A stretch of DNA of 50,353 nucleotides from Fibrobacter sp. GTDB taxonomy: Bacteria; Fibrobacterota; Fibrobacteria; Fibrobacterales; Fibrobacteraceae. The DNA is taken from NCBI GenBank assembly GCA_024398995.1, contig JAKSIE010000011.1:1-50353 (forward strand), written 5' to 3'. The translations under genes were made by a program, and so were the position numbers. Shown piece by piece: positions 23,643 through 32,478 of the stretch (position 1 is its first letter; each line of letters begins with the position of its first letter). The notes beneath the pieces are model-generated. The model did no database searches and was not told where the DNA came from. It worked only from the letters and a program-made list of their open reading frames with translations.

Positions 23643-26240
23643 TTACGGGATAAGAACGGGTTGGATCAGGTCCACGTGGCTGCAGTTGATACCTTCCACG
23701 GGGATGGTTTTGATAGTAAGTTTTTGAATGTCCGAAACGTTTGCAGTAATCGTCTGGAGCAATCCGTTCTGGAATGCGGGAGTCTTGGCGAGGGTCTTTC
23801 CGTCACCAAGGATTTCGATATAGACTCCGTTACTGCAAAGGGATTCGTCGTCCAGGCCGTAGCTGGTGCGGAAACTGGAATACTTACCTTCGATATTGTA
23901 CACGGTTTCAGAGGAGGCGTGAGTGCCCAGACCGTTTTCGTAGGTGAGGCTGTTGACACTGAACTTGTTGCCTTCGATGGTCAGGTTTTTGCCCATGGTA
24001 CCCCAGTCCTGTCGATGGCTTTCGTATTTCAGTTCACCCAGGTTGATAACTCCATCAGCAACGTTGAAATAGCTCTTGTTCACGTCGGCGACAGTCTTTC
24101 CGGAAACCCTGTTGGTCACTAGGAATCGGATGTTGTTGTAGCCCGGCATCAGGGTATCTGCGGACACGGAGAAAGTGTTTCTTCCGAAGGCGTACTTGTC
24201 AAAGTAGACGCTCTTGTTGTTCAGTACGATTCGCAAATCCCAATCGTTGGCGGCTTCGCCGTTTTCCTTAAGTTCGTAGGTGTAGCTCAAGGTATCTACC
24301 ACGATTTTGTTGACGTCGGTGTTTTCGTCGGTTTCGTGGTCCAAATTTTGCGGTGCGCCGGCAGACTTGAGCTCCGGATTTTTGATTACGATGATGTTCT
24401 GCGGATTGAAGTTCTTGCGTCCATTGAACTTTGCAATCTGTACCCAGTAATTGTTGGTAATAAGGATGTTCTTTACGCCATCCAGATCCATCTCACGTTC
24501 AAAAACATCGCAAGTGGTGGGAATTCTGTGTTCTACAGCCTTCTTGTGGTATGTCTGGCTGTCCCAGCAATCCAGGCCGCGGATGTAGTAGACTTCGTTG
24601 TCGTATTTGTCCAACAGAAGTTTCATCTGTTTATCATTCAATTGACGGGCCTTGTCGTAGTGAATGGAAGAAATTCCGTAACCGACGAAGTGCCAGGGCC
24701 TGCCGTAAATGAAGAGTCGCTTCTTTTGAGGCTGTTCCTTGAGCCAACTGAGAATTTCGTATTCCTCGATGGTCAAGTGATTTCTGTTGTACATGATGTT
24801 CTTGTTGAAACTGGGCTTGTAATGGGCGGTCCAACCGGCAAAGCACAATGCGACTACAATGCCAAGGATGAGGGTTCCCTTGGAGAGCATCTTCTGGGAA
24901 ACGGAATACTTCATGGTGGCTTCAATCAAGTGGGCCACAGGGAGTGCCGCGAGGAATGCCATGGTGGGCAACATCACAAGGCTGTAACGCTGGTTGATTT
25001 CAATACCGAAGTCGCCAGAGACGTTTTCCAGAATCATGTAGGTCTGGATGTGGTACAGCACTACGAATGCCAGGACTTTCAGATAGAAGTAATTCTTCTT
25101 GGTGGCGTCGTAAATAGCCTTGATTATCAGGTAGATGCCACCGGCAGCAAACAGGTAGTTAAAGTAGGTAAGGAAGGGATTGACCAAATCTCCGTTCTTG
25201 TTGAGAGGCTTGGTCATTATTTCCCAGTTTCTGCCCAGGTCTTCAAGGAAGTGCCCGTGGGCTTCGTATTCGCCACCCTGGAAACCGAATCCCTGGTAGT
25301 AGCTGATAGTCAGCAAAACAGGAACGCTAAAAATGGACAGTGTTGCGAAGAAGGTGGGAGCCTTTGCGCTTTTCTGGTCCAGAAGCTTGGGAATGGCAAT
25401 CAGGATAAAAGGTGCGAAGCAGAAAACAGTTTCTTGACGGGTCTGGGCGAAGAATGCGAGAACCAGCGCAGTGAAGGCCCAGTGCTTGACCGTATTGCGG
25501 TCGTAAGCCCACTTAAGGGTCAGCAAGGAAAGTGCGGAAAGGAAAACGTAGAGTGGCTCTACGGACATGGCGCGGAACTGGAAAAGCACGGTAGGCTGTA
25601 ACCCGGTCAGGAGTGCCGCAAAGAATGCCAGCAGAGGCTGCTTAGTCCAGGCCACAATGGCCAGGAACATCAAGAGGATAGCCAAGGGCAGCATCAAGAA
25701 TTCCATGGTAAAGACCCAGTGAAGGTCCTTGCCCAGAATCGGCATGCCCAGCATGTACAAGAAAGAAAGACCCTTGGTCTTGAAACTGTGGGATTCGGAG
25801 ACACAGTTCAGTTTGGACCCTTCAAAATAGCCCTGGTTGCAAGTTTGAGACTCGAAGTTGTGGTACATGTTTTGTGCCACAGAAAGGAAAACGCTTTCGT
25901 CGCTCTGAACACGGTGACGGGCTTCGATCTGGGTGCCTGCGAAAACGGCGATGGCCACGGCGAAGGTCACCATAAGAATGGAATAGGACTTTTCGGGGAG
26001 AATGCCCTTGAACCATTCCATCAAATCCTTACGGAGCATTACAAGGAGTACGATCCCCGCTACGAACTGGATAATGAACAGGGGGAGAGGCAGATATACG
26101 TCGAGGGTTTGAATGATTCCCTTTTGACCCACATTGGGGCCCAAGTAGATCAAGAAAGGAACGAGAACAGCCACGGCCAGGCCTATGATGGTGCCTGTAT
26201 GGGCCAGGTTCTTTAAAAGTCCAAGAATGTAGTTTTTCAT
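23643..26240 (-). CDS. GT-C membrane glycosyltransferase fused to an NPCBM domain
   Basis: 865 aa. Residues about 1-510 hold roughly a dozen membrane helices. The first large loop carries QSDESVFLSVAQNMY, whose Asp-Glu pair matches the catalytic acidic motif of GT-C enzymes such as the PMT/ArnT (GT39-like) group, which use polyprenyl-phosphate sugars. The soluble part follows, presumably periplasmic. From about residue 735 to the end it resembles NPCBM, a module named as a putative carbohydrate-binding domain: LGELKYESHRQDWGTMGKN, ENGLGTHASSETVYNIEG, SFRTSYGLDDE, EILGDGK and a final SHVDLIQP. The GT2 gene next door could supply the donor. The acceptor is unknown. Confidence 0.82.
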   Translation of the reverse strand: MKNYILGLLKNLAHTGTIIGLAVAVLVPFLIYLGPNVGQKGIIQTLDVYLPLPLFIIQFVAGIVLLVMLRKDLMEWFKGILPEKSYSILMVTFAVAIAVFAGTQIEARHRVQSDESVFLSVAQNMYHNFESQTCNQGYFEGSKLNCVSESHSFKTKGLSFLYMLGMPILGKDLHWVFTMEFLMLPLAILLMFLAIVAWTKQPLLAFFAALLTGLQPTVLFQFRAMSVEPLYVFLSALSLLTLKWAYDRNTVKHWAFTALVLAFFAQTRQETVFCFAPFILIAIPKLLDQKSAKAPTFFATLSIFSVPVLLTISYYQGFGFQGGEYEAHGHFLEDLGRNWEIMTKPLNKNGDLVNPFLTYFNYLFAAGGIYLIIKAIYDATKKNYFYLKVLAFVVLYHIQTYMILENVSGDFGIEINQRYSLVMLPTMAFLAALPVAHLIEATMKYSVSQKMLSKGTLILGIVVALCFAGWTAHYKPSFNKNIMYNRNHLTIEEYEILSWLKEQPQKKRLFIYGRPWHFVGYGISSIHYDKARQLNDKQMKLLLDKYDNEVYYIRGLDCWDSQTYHKKAVEHRIPTTCDVFEREMDLDGVKNILITNNYWVQIAKFNGRKNFNPQNIIVIKNPELKSAGAPQNLDHETDENTDVNKIVVDTLSYTYELKENGEAANDWDLRIVLNNKSVYFDKYAFGRNTFSVSADTLMPGYNNIRFLVTNRVSGKTVADVNKSYFNVADGVINLGELKYESHRQDWGTMGKNLTIEGNKFSVNSLTYENGLGTHASSETVYNIEGKYSSFRTSYGLDDESLCSNGVYIEILGDGKTLAKTPAFQNGLLQTITANVSDIQKLTIKTIPVEGINCSHVDLIQPVLIP

Positions 26241-26470
26241 ATCTTAAAATATAAGTAAAGCGAAAAAAGCTTTTCTAATCGAAAGGTGAAAAGCCTCGTT
26301 TTTCCTAAAAACGATGTTTTAGTGCATATTTGTACAGATGTTGTGCTAAAAGTTCCCGTTTTCATTCTTACAAAAGGGTTTTTGCCTTGAGAGAATCCGC
26401 ATAAAAAACTAAATTTGGGCAAATTTTAGGGCGGCTCATCGTCCTATATATCTAGAGAGAGGTATAAAAA

Positions 26471-28555
26471 GTGCAAGACGCGATCGTTACAAAAGCGGCC
26501 GACAACGTTCGAATTCTTTCCGCTGCCATGGTGCAGAAGGCAAAGTCCGGTCATCCGGGTGGTGCCATGGGTGCTGCAGACGCCATCACCCTGCTTTTCG
26601 CAGAATTCCTCCGCTTCGATCCCGAAAATCCCAACTGGGAAGCCCGTGACCGTTTCTTTATGGATCCGGGCCACATGTCCGCACTTCTTTATTCCGAACT
26701 TGCCATCCAGGGTAAGCTCAATATGGAAGACCTGAAGAACTTCCGCCAGCTTAACAGCCGTACCCCCGGCCATCCCGAAGTGGACTTCGCCCTGGGTATC
26801 GAAAACTCCAGTGGTCCTCTGGGCATTGGCCATGCCGTTGCCCTGGGTAACGCCGTTGCAGAACGCTTCATGGTGGAACGTTTCGGCGACATCCTGAACC
26901 ACAAGGTGGTCTGCCTGGTTTCCGACGGCGGTCTCGAAGAAGAAATCGCCTACGGCGTGGGCCGCGTTGCTGGTCACCTCAAACTCTCTAACTTGATTTT
27001 CTTCTACGATGCAAACCAGGTCCAGCTGTCCTGCCGTTGCGAAGACGTGATGAGCCACGACTTCAAGAAGCAGTACGAAGCATGGGGCTTCCGCGTGATC
27101 GACGTGGCTGACGGTTCTGACATCGCCTCTCTCCGTGAAGCTTTCAAGGCTGCATGGGCAGAAACAGAAAAGCCCACCATCGTCATCGGTCATACTACCA
27201 TGGCTAAGGGCGCCATTGCTGAAGACGGCAAGTCCTTCGAAGGCGCAGTCTCCACTCACGGCCAGCCCCTCAACGCTGCAGGTGCTTCTACCGACGCTAC
27301 CGTCAAGAATCTGGGGGGCGATCCCGCTGATCCCTTCAAGATTTTCCCCGATGTTGCAGAAGCCTTCGAAGCCCGCAAGGCCGAACTCCGCAAGGAAGTG
27401 GATGCCTGGAAGAAGGCCAAGGCTGCCTGGGACGCAGCAAATCCCGAAAAGGCTGCTACCCTCAAGGATTGGCTTTCCGGCAACGCTCCGAAGATTGACC
27501 TTACCGGTCTGGAACTGAAGGAAGGCGTTGCAACCCGCGTTACCTCCGGTACCGTTCTTGGTCACCTGGCAGAAAACGTCAAGAACTGCATCTGCTCTTC
27601 TGCAGACCTTTCCAACTCCGACAACACCCAGGCCTTCCTCAACAAGACCGGCATTTTCCGCGCTAACGACTTCAAGGGCGGCTTTGTCCAGGTCGGCGTT
27701 GCTGAACTGACTATGGGTGCCATCTGCTGCGGTATCGCTCTCCACGGCGGTCTCTACCCGATTTGCGCCACCTTCTTCGTGTTCAGCGACTTTATGAAGC
27801 CGGTGCTCCGTATGGCAGCCCTCATGGGTCTGCCTGTGAAGTTCATGTACACCCATGACAGCTTCCGCGTTGGTGAAGACGGTCCCACCCACGAACCTAT
27901 CGAACACGAAACCCAGATCCGCCTTTTGGAGGGTCTCAAGAAGACCCACGGCCCGAACAAGGGCAAGTCCGAAATGCTGGTGCTCCGCCCGGCTGATGCC
28001 TTCGAAACTGTTGTTGCATGGGAAATGGCTTTCGAAAATAACGACAGCCCCACCACTTTGATCTTGACCCGCCAGAACGTGAAGTCTTTGCCTGGCGACC
28101 GCAAGGCTGACGCTGCCAAGTGCCGTAAGGGTGCTTACATTGTGAGCGATAACTGCGGTTCCGCCCGTCCGGATTTGACTTTCGTCTCCAACGGCTCCGA
28201 CGTTCTTCTGACTCACGACGCTGCAGAAGTCCTCCGCGCCGAAGGCCTCAAGGTTCGCGTGGTCTCCATGATCAGCCCGGCCCTCTTCCAGAGCCAGAGC
28301 AAGGAATACCGCGATTCCATCATCGCTCCTTGGACTCCGGTGTTTGCAAAGTCCAGCGGCCTCCCGCTCTTGTTCGCTCAGGTTGTGGGTGGCTTCGGTA
28401 AGGTCTCCGGTCTGGAACGCTTCGGTGCCTCCGCTCCGGCAGGCGTTCTTGAAAAGGAATTCGGTTACACCCCGGAAGCCGTGGTTGCAGAAGCCAAGGC
28501 TTACCTGGCTGAATACAAGGCAAATGTCGAAGCATTTGCAAAGGCAAATGCTTAA
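26471..28555 (+). CDS. tkt: Transketolase
   Basis: 694 aa from a GTG start at 26471 with AGAGAGG eight bases before it. ThDP-dependent transfer of two-carbon units in the pentose phosphate pathway. Visible: SGHPGGAMGAADA (near residue 25), DPGHMSALLY, the ThDP/metal site written SDGGLEEE...FYDANQ (about 152-180), VGEDGPTHEPIEHETQ and RPADAFE in the pyrimidine domain. The first Gly of the usual GDG is Ser here. It is alone in its transcript or shares one with nrdR, and its TAA stop lies inside a heptamer repeat. It is divergent from the GT-C gene across 230 bases. Confidence 0.93.
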   Translation: MQDAIVTKAADNVRILSAAMVQKAKSGHPGGAMGAADAITLLFAEFLRFDPENPNWEARDRFFMDPGHMSALLYSELAIQGKLNMEDLKNFRQLNSRTPGHPEVDFALGIENSSGPLGIGHAVALGNAVAERFMVERFGDILNHKVVCLVSDGGLEEEIAYGVGRVAGHLKLSNLIFFYDANQVQLSCRCEDVMSHDFKKQYEAWGFRVIDVADGSDIASLREAFKAAWAETEKPTIVIGHTTMAKGAIAEDGKSFEGAVSTHGQPLNAAGASTDATVKNLGGDPADPFKIFPDVAEAFEARKAELRKEVDAWKKAKAAWDAANPEKAATLKDWLSGNAPKIDLTGLELKEGVATRVTSGTVLGHLAENVKNCICSSADLSNSDNTQAFLNKTGIFRANDFKGGFVQVGVAELTMGAICCGIALHGGLYPICATFFVFSDFMKPVLRMAALMGLPVKFMYTHDSFRVGEDGPTHEPIEHETQIRLLEGLKKTHGPNKGKSEMLVLRPADAFETVVAWEMAFENNDSPTTLILTRQNVKSLPGDRKADAAKCRKGAYIVSDNCGSARPDLTFVSNGSDVLLTHDAAEVLRAEGLKVRVVSMISPALFQSQSKEYRDSIIAPWTPVFAKSSGLPLLFAQVVGGFGKVSGLERFGASAPAGVLEKEFGYTPEAVVAEAKAYLAEYKANVEAFAKANA

Positions 28556-28646
28556 TTACGAATTACGATTTATGAATTACTAGAATAAATTTGGCGCCTC
28601 CGGCGCGATTATAAATCTCGTAATTTGTAATTCGTACTTCATAATT
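28554..28646. repeat. Heptamer-repeat spacer element, copy 3 (AATTANN / NNTAATT)
   Basis: Left arm: aattacg, aattacg, atttatg, aattact (28554-28581). The centre holds a hairpin GCGCC-TCC-GGCGC near 28594-28606. Right arm: cgtaatt, tgtaatt, cgtactt, cataatt (28619-28646). The arms are complementary. It overlaps the transketolase stop codon (28553-28555) and ends 14 bases before the nrdR ATG. Confidence 0.85.
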
Positions 28647-28660
28647 GTTTTGGAAAAAAC

Positions 28661-29104
28661 ATGATCTGCCCGTTTTGCAAAAAAGATAACGATAAGGTTG
28701 TCGATAGCCGCGCTATCGGCTCCTACATCCGTCGTCGCCGTGAATGCGTCGAATGCGGTCGTCGTTTCTCTACCCGCGAATACGTGGAACTTCAGCCCCT
28801 CACCGTGATCAAGCGCAGTGGGGAACACGAAGCTTTCCAACGTGAAAAGTTGCTGAAGGGCATAATGAACTCCTGCAAGAAGCGTCCCCTTTCTACTATG
28901 GACATCGAACAGGTGGCAATCAATGTGGAAAACGCATTGACGGTTACAGAAAACTTCGAAGTGTCCTATGAGCAGATTGGCAACCTGGTTATGCAGGAAC
29001 TAAAAAAACTTGATCCGGTGGCCTACGTCCGCTTTGCTTCCATTTACCGTGAGTTTAAGGAAGTGGGCGAATTCGTAGACCAGATCAAGAGCCTGGATAA
29101 GTAG
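28661..29104 (+). CDS. nrdR: Transcriptional repressor NrdR
   Basis: 147 aa, the normal length. A zinc ribbon at the N-terminus (CPFC near residues 3-6, CVEC near 31-34, then GRRFSTREYVE) is followed by an ATP-cone (about 48-138: VIKRSGEHEAFQREKLLKGI ... YVRFASIYREF). NrdR senses ATP/dATP and represses ribonucleotide reductase genes. No nrd gene is in the window. The heptamer repeat occupies the spacer in front. It ends 11 bases from the convergent sigma factor gene. Confidence 0.96.
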   Translation: MICPFCKKDNDKVVDSRAIGSYIRRRRECVECGRRFSTREYVELQPLTVIKRSGEHEAFQREKLLKGIMNSCKKRPLSTMDIEQVAINVENALTVTENFEVSYEQIGNLVMQELKKLDPVAYVRFASIYREFKEVGEFVDQIKSLDK

Positions 29105-29115
29105 TTTCTTTCAGG

Positions 29116-29901
29116 TTAGCTGTCACAGACTGCGAGCAGTTCCCTAATACATGGCGTTAAGTGTCCGTCGCAATTCAAGCGGCGGATTCTTTGTTTTGCC
29201 TGGTCCCGAAGCTGGCGGATTCGCTCGCGGGACAATCCTAGGATATGGCTTTCTTCTCGAATGCTACGTTCACAGTCTCTGCCGATACCGTTAATATCCT
29301 TGAGAATCTGTTTTTCACGGGCAGGTAATTTGTTTAAAAGTTTCCGTGTGAAGCTGCGTATGAAGTCCTGGTTGTATTGTGTGTCGGGGCTTTCTGTGCT
29401 TTCGTCGGGTATCAATTCCTCCAACTTCAGGTTGCCCAGTTGTTCTACGGGAGAACTCAAGGAAATTGTCCTTCCGCCGATTGCGTCCAGTTCCTTGATT
29501 TCGGAGGGTAACGGCTTGCTGCCGCAGCTTGCCTTTGCCTTGTGCAGTTGGGTTTGCCTGTTCAGTGGCAGACGGACCATGCTGCCCTTTTCGCTGATGG
29601 CTCGGGTGATACTGGCCTTGATCCACCAGACGGCATAGGTAATGAATCGGACTCCGCGGGTTTCATCGAAGTAGTCGATGCTGCGCCAAAGTCCGATGGC
29701 GCCTTCGCTTACCAGTTCTTCTTGGGTAAGGGAGTCGTTGCGGTAGTTGGAGGCCACTTGGATAACGAACCGCATATTTGCTGCCAGTAGTTTTGCCTTG
29801 GCGTTTTTATTTCCTTTTCTGACTAGGGCGAAGAGTACTTCTTCCTCGTTTTTTGTCAGGGGCCGTTCAGCCTTGAATTTTTCCTTGATCCATTTTTCCA
29901 T
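29116..29901 (-). CDS. Sigma-70 family RNA polymerase sigma factor
   Basis: 261 aa with regions 2, 3 and 4 but no long region 1. Region 2 spans about 20-105, including NMRFVIQVASNYRN, LVSEGAIGLWRSIDYFDETRG and FITYAVWWIKASITRAI (core binding and -10 recognition). Region 3 lies around LPLNRQTQLHKAK. Region 4 ends LGLSRERIRQLRDQAKQRIRRL (the -35 helix-turn-helix). This is a group 2/3-type factor (RpoS/RpoH-like size), not ECF. Which stress or growth signal it serves cannot be read here. Preceded by AAAGGAG-like bases. Confidence 0.88.
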   Translation of the reverse strand: MEKWIKEKFKAERPLTKNEEEVLFALVRKGNKNAKAKLLAANMRFVIQVASNYRNDSLTQEELVSEGAIGLWRSIDYFDETRGVRFITYAVWWIKASITRAISEKGSMVRLPLNRQTQLHKAKASCGSKPLPSEIKELDAIGGRTISLSSPVEQLGNLKLEELIPDESTESPDTQYNQDFIRSFTRKLLNKLPAREKQILKDINGIGRDCERSIREESHILGLSRERIRQLRDQAKQRIRRLNCDGHLTPCIRELLAVCDS

Positions 29902-29999
29902 AAATATTCTCCTTTTTTGTTAAGTGATGATCTTGTATGGGCTCACCTTATGAATACGGACAATATTGATTCTTCGCCACAATTTTTTATTTTTTGTCC

Positions 30000-30965
30000 A
30001 TGGCCCAGAAAATCGCTGAAATAAAGAATCTTTTGCAGATTGCCAACGAAAAGAGAAGTGCTCTGTTCAACGTGACGGACGCCTATCGCGTAGTTAATGG
30101 CGCTGCCGACGGTTTTCCTGGAATGACCTTGGACCGTTTTGGTGACCGTTACCAGATCCAGTTCTTTGGACCGGAAATGCTTTCGCAAAAGACCGCCATT
30201 GCTGACGCCGTAGGGGAGACTTTCTCCCCGGTTTGCCTGGTGGCCAAGGAACGTCTTTCCCGTTCTGGAAAGTCCCTGGAAAACCCGCCTATGGAAGTCC
30301 TGATTGGTACTGCTGCGGATTCCTTGGGTACAGTTCACGAGGGCAAGGCGACGCTGAATGTGGACTTGCTGGATACGGTGAATCCGGGCTTGTTCCTGGA
30401 TATGCGCCACGTTCGTTTGGATGTGGGCAACATGTGCGAAGGCCGCCGCTTTTTGAATTTGTTCAGTTACACTTGCACCTTTTCTGTGCATGCTCGATTG
30501 GGCGGCGCCACCATTGCCACCAACGCCGACATTAGCGGAAAGATCCTGGACAAGGGCCGCGAAAACTATGCGCTGAATGGCCTGGATTTACGCCCGGGGG
30601 AGTTCTTCCGCGGTAATGCGGTGGAGTATGTTCACTGGGCTCAAAAGAAGGGTTTGAAGTTTGACGGCATTGTGCTGGATCCGCCCAGCTTTGCTCGCTT
30701 CAAAGGAGCGAACTTTAATGTGCGAGAACACTTGATGCCGCTGGTGGCAGACTGCGCCACGCTTTTGAATCCCCGTGGATTCTTTATGGTCAGCTCCAAC
30801 TACAGCGAATTCAATCTTAACGCGTTCGGCAGGGACGTGCGTGATGCGGTTGCATCGGTCCATAGCAATGCACGGACTGTTTGGAAGCGTTCTCAGGATA
30901 TTGATTTTGTGGGGAGCGGCAGCACCAAGGACTCTTGCCTTGTGGCAACCCTTGTTGAAGTCTAG
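30000..30965 (+). CDS. Class I SAM-dependent methyltransferase, RlmI-like (23S rRNA m5C type)
   Basis: 321 aa from the ATG at 30000 (a TTG two codons upstream is in frame). The RlmI-like core is clear: GFPGMTLDRFGDRYQIQF, FLDMRHVR, the SAM loop FLNLFSYTCTFSVHA (about 155-170), the acidic TNADIS, the catalytic LDPPSFAR (about 222-229) and FFMVSSNYSEF. The N-terminal PUA domain usually found in RlmI is absent or strongly reduced. No Shine-Dalgarno is seen. Its stop codon abuts the stop codon of the convergent NtrC-type gene with no spacer. Confidence 0.85.
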   Translation: MAQKIAEIKNLLQIANEKRSALFNVTDAYRVVNGAADGFPGMTLDRFGDRYQIQFFGPEMLSQKTAIADAVGETFSPVCLVAKERLSRSGKSLENPPMEVLIGTAADSLGTVHEGKATLNVDLLDTVNPGLFLDMRHVRLDVGNMCEGRRFLNLFSYTCTFSVHARLGGATIATNADISGKILDKGRENYALNGLDLRPGEFFRGNAVEYVHWAQKKGLKFDGIVLDPPSFARFKGANFNVREHLMPLVADCATLLNPRGFFMVSSNYSEFNLNAFGRDVRDAVASVHSNARTVWKRSQDIDFVGSGSTKDSCLVATLVEV

Positions 30966-32459
30966 CTATTCTTCGCCGCCTTCCATTTCAATCTTTAAAT
31001 CTTTAAGCTTACGCCAAAGAGTGGCGCGGCTAATGCCCAGCTTTTTGCAAACTTCGGATTTGTTGTTGTTGCATACGCTTAGGGCGTTAAGAATGTGTCT
31101 GCGCTCCAGTTCATCCAAGGTCAGAATTTCGTTGTCCTGGGCGGTTGTTGCTCCGGCTGTCGTTGGGCCAGAAATAGCTGTTTGTCCAGAGTTTTCCGGG
31201 ATGGCGGCAACGACTGCGAAATTCTGGATGGTTCCATCCATGATAGAATCGTAGGAGCGTTCTCCAGCTTGCGGCTGGTGGGCGATTGCCATGGTCTTTT
31301 CCTTGGCGCATTCCTGCACGTTTTCAGGCAGGTCCTCTAAACGGATTATGCCGTTTTCAGAAAGCACGATGGCGTGTTCCAGAATATTTTCAAGTTCGCG
31401 GATGTTGCCGGGGTACTGGTACTTGGTCAGGGCGTAAAGTGCGGCCGGTTCCACGTCCACGATTTCCTTACCCTGGGATTCCTTGTTCTTCAAGATGAAA
31501 TACTTGATTAGGTTGGGCAGGGCGGGTTTGCGGTTACGGAGAGGCGGTAACTGCAGGTGGAACGTGTTCAAACGGTAGTACAAGTCCTCGCGGAAGTTTC
31601 CGCTGAGCATACGGTCCTGAAGGTTGCGGTTTGTTGCTGCAATAATACGCACATCCAAGTAGCGGGCCTCGGTTTCGCCTACGCGACGAATTTCGTGACT
31701 CTGCAAGAAACGCAAAAGCTTGACCTGTGTTGCAGGAGAAAGCTCGCCCACTTCGTCAAGGAACAAGGTGCCACCGTTGGCGGATTCGAACAAACCCTTC
31801 TTGTCGGTGGTAGAGCCTGTGTAGGCTCCCTTCTTGCTGCCGAAGAGTTCGCTTTCCACCAGGTTCTCGGGAATGGCTCCGCAGTTCACAGCCACGAAAG
31901 GTTCCGTGGCGCGCTTGCTGTAGCGGTGAATCACGTTGGCCAGGAATTCCTTACCGGAACCGGATTCGCCCGTAATAAGGACGGTGCTGTTGGTGGGCGC
32001 AATCTTATAGACGGTCTTTAATATCTTGCGCATTTCTGCAGTGTTGCCCAGCAGGCTGTCCAGCACTTGGGATTCCATGAGCTGGCTGTTGGACTTGTTC
32101 TGCAACTGCGCCTGGATTTTTTGTGCGGTAGCTTCCAGAAGCGAAATGGTGATAGGCTTCTTCAAAAAGCTGTTGGCGCCGCGGGTAATTGCGCTGGCTG
32201 CTCCCTGCCAGTTGCGGTCGTCGCACAAAATGAAAATTTCAATCCCCGGGTGGCGTTCCTTAAGGTAGCTCACCATATCCATGTTGTCCATCATCAAGAA
32301 CGGAACCTCGATAAACGCCAGGTCTATCGAATCCTTCTTAACTAAAGGCATCAAAACGCTCTCGTCGGAACACGTCAAGAGATTAGTGTTTGCAACCGAC
32401 CAAGAACGTTGGATGTCGTTTACGAATTTCTGATCAGAATCCGCAATGAGGATATTCAT
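30966..32459 (-). CDS. NtrC-type sigma-54 activator with a pseudo-receiver
   Basis: 497 aa. Receiver-like domain (1-120): the acidic pair is present (ADSD, 6-9) and so is the Lys before Pro (KKP, 100-102). The phospho-acceptor Asp is Glu51 (LAFIEVPF), and Cys79 stands where Thr/Ser is expected (FILCDD). AAA+ domain: Walker A GESGSGKE (164-171), the sigma-54 loop GAYTGS (211-216; usually GAFTGA), Walker B LFLDEV (232-237) and the YPGNIRELENILEH segment. A C-terminal Fis-type helix-turn-helix NNNKSEVCKKLGISRATLW follows a linker of about 60 residues. It is last in the minus-strand set GH9, GH9, kinase, receiver, activator, 19 bases after the receiver gene. Targets are unknown. Confidence 0.9.
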   Translation of the reverse strand: MNILIADSDQKFVNDIQRSWSVANTNLLTCSDESVLMPLVKKDSIDLAFIEVPFLMMDNMDMVSYLKERHPGIEIFILCDDRNWQGAASAITRGANSFLKKPITISLLEATAQKIQAQLQNKSNSQLMESQVLDSLLGNTAEMRKILKTVYKIAPTNSTVLITGESGSGKEFLANVIHRYSKRATEPFVAVNCGAIPENLVESELFGSKKGAYTGSTTDKKGLFESANGGTLFLDEVGELSPATQVKLLRFLQSHEIRRVGETEARYLDVRIIAATNRNLQDRMLSGNFREDLYYRLNTFHLQLPPLRNRKPALPNLIKYFILKNKESQGKEIVDVEPAALYALTKYQYPGNIRELENILEHAIVLSENGIIRLEDLPENVQECAKEKTMAIAHQPQAGERSYDSIMDGTIQNFAVVAAIPENSGQTAISGPTTAGATTAQDNEILTLDELERRHILNALSVCNNNKSEVCKKLGISRATLWRKLKDLKIEMEGGEE

Positions 32460-32478
32460 TTTCTAGAAGAGAATCCTT

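Noticed and set aside
26444..28216. Minus-strand frame of 590 codons opposite transketolase
   Set aside because: Shadow frame; transketolase motifs on the plus strand are complete.
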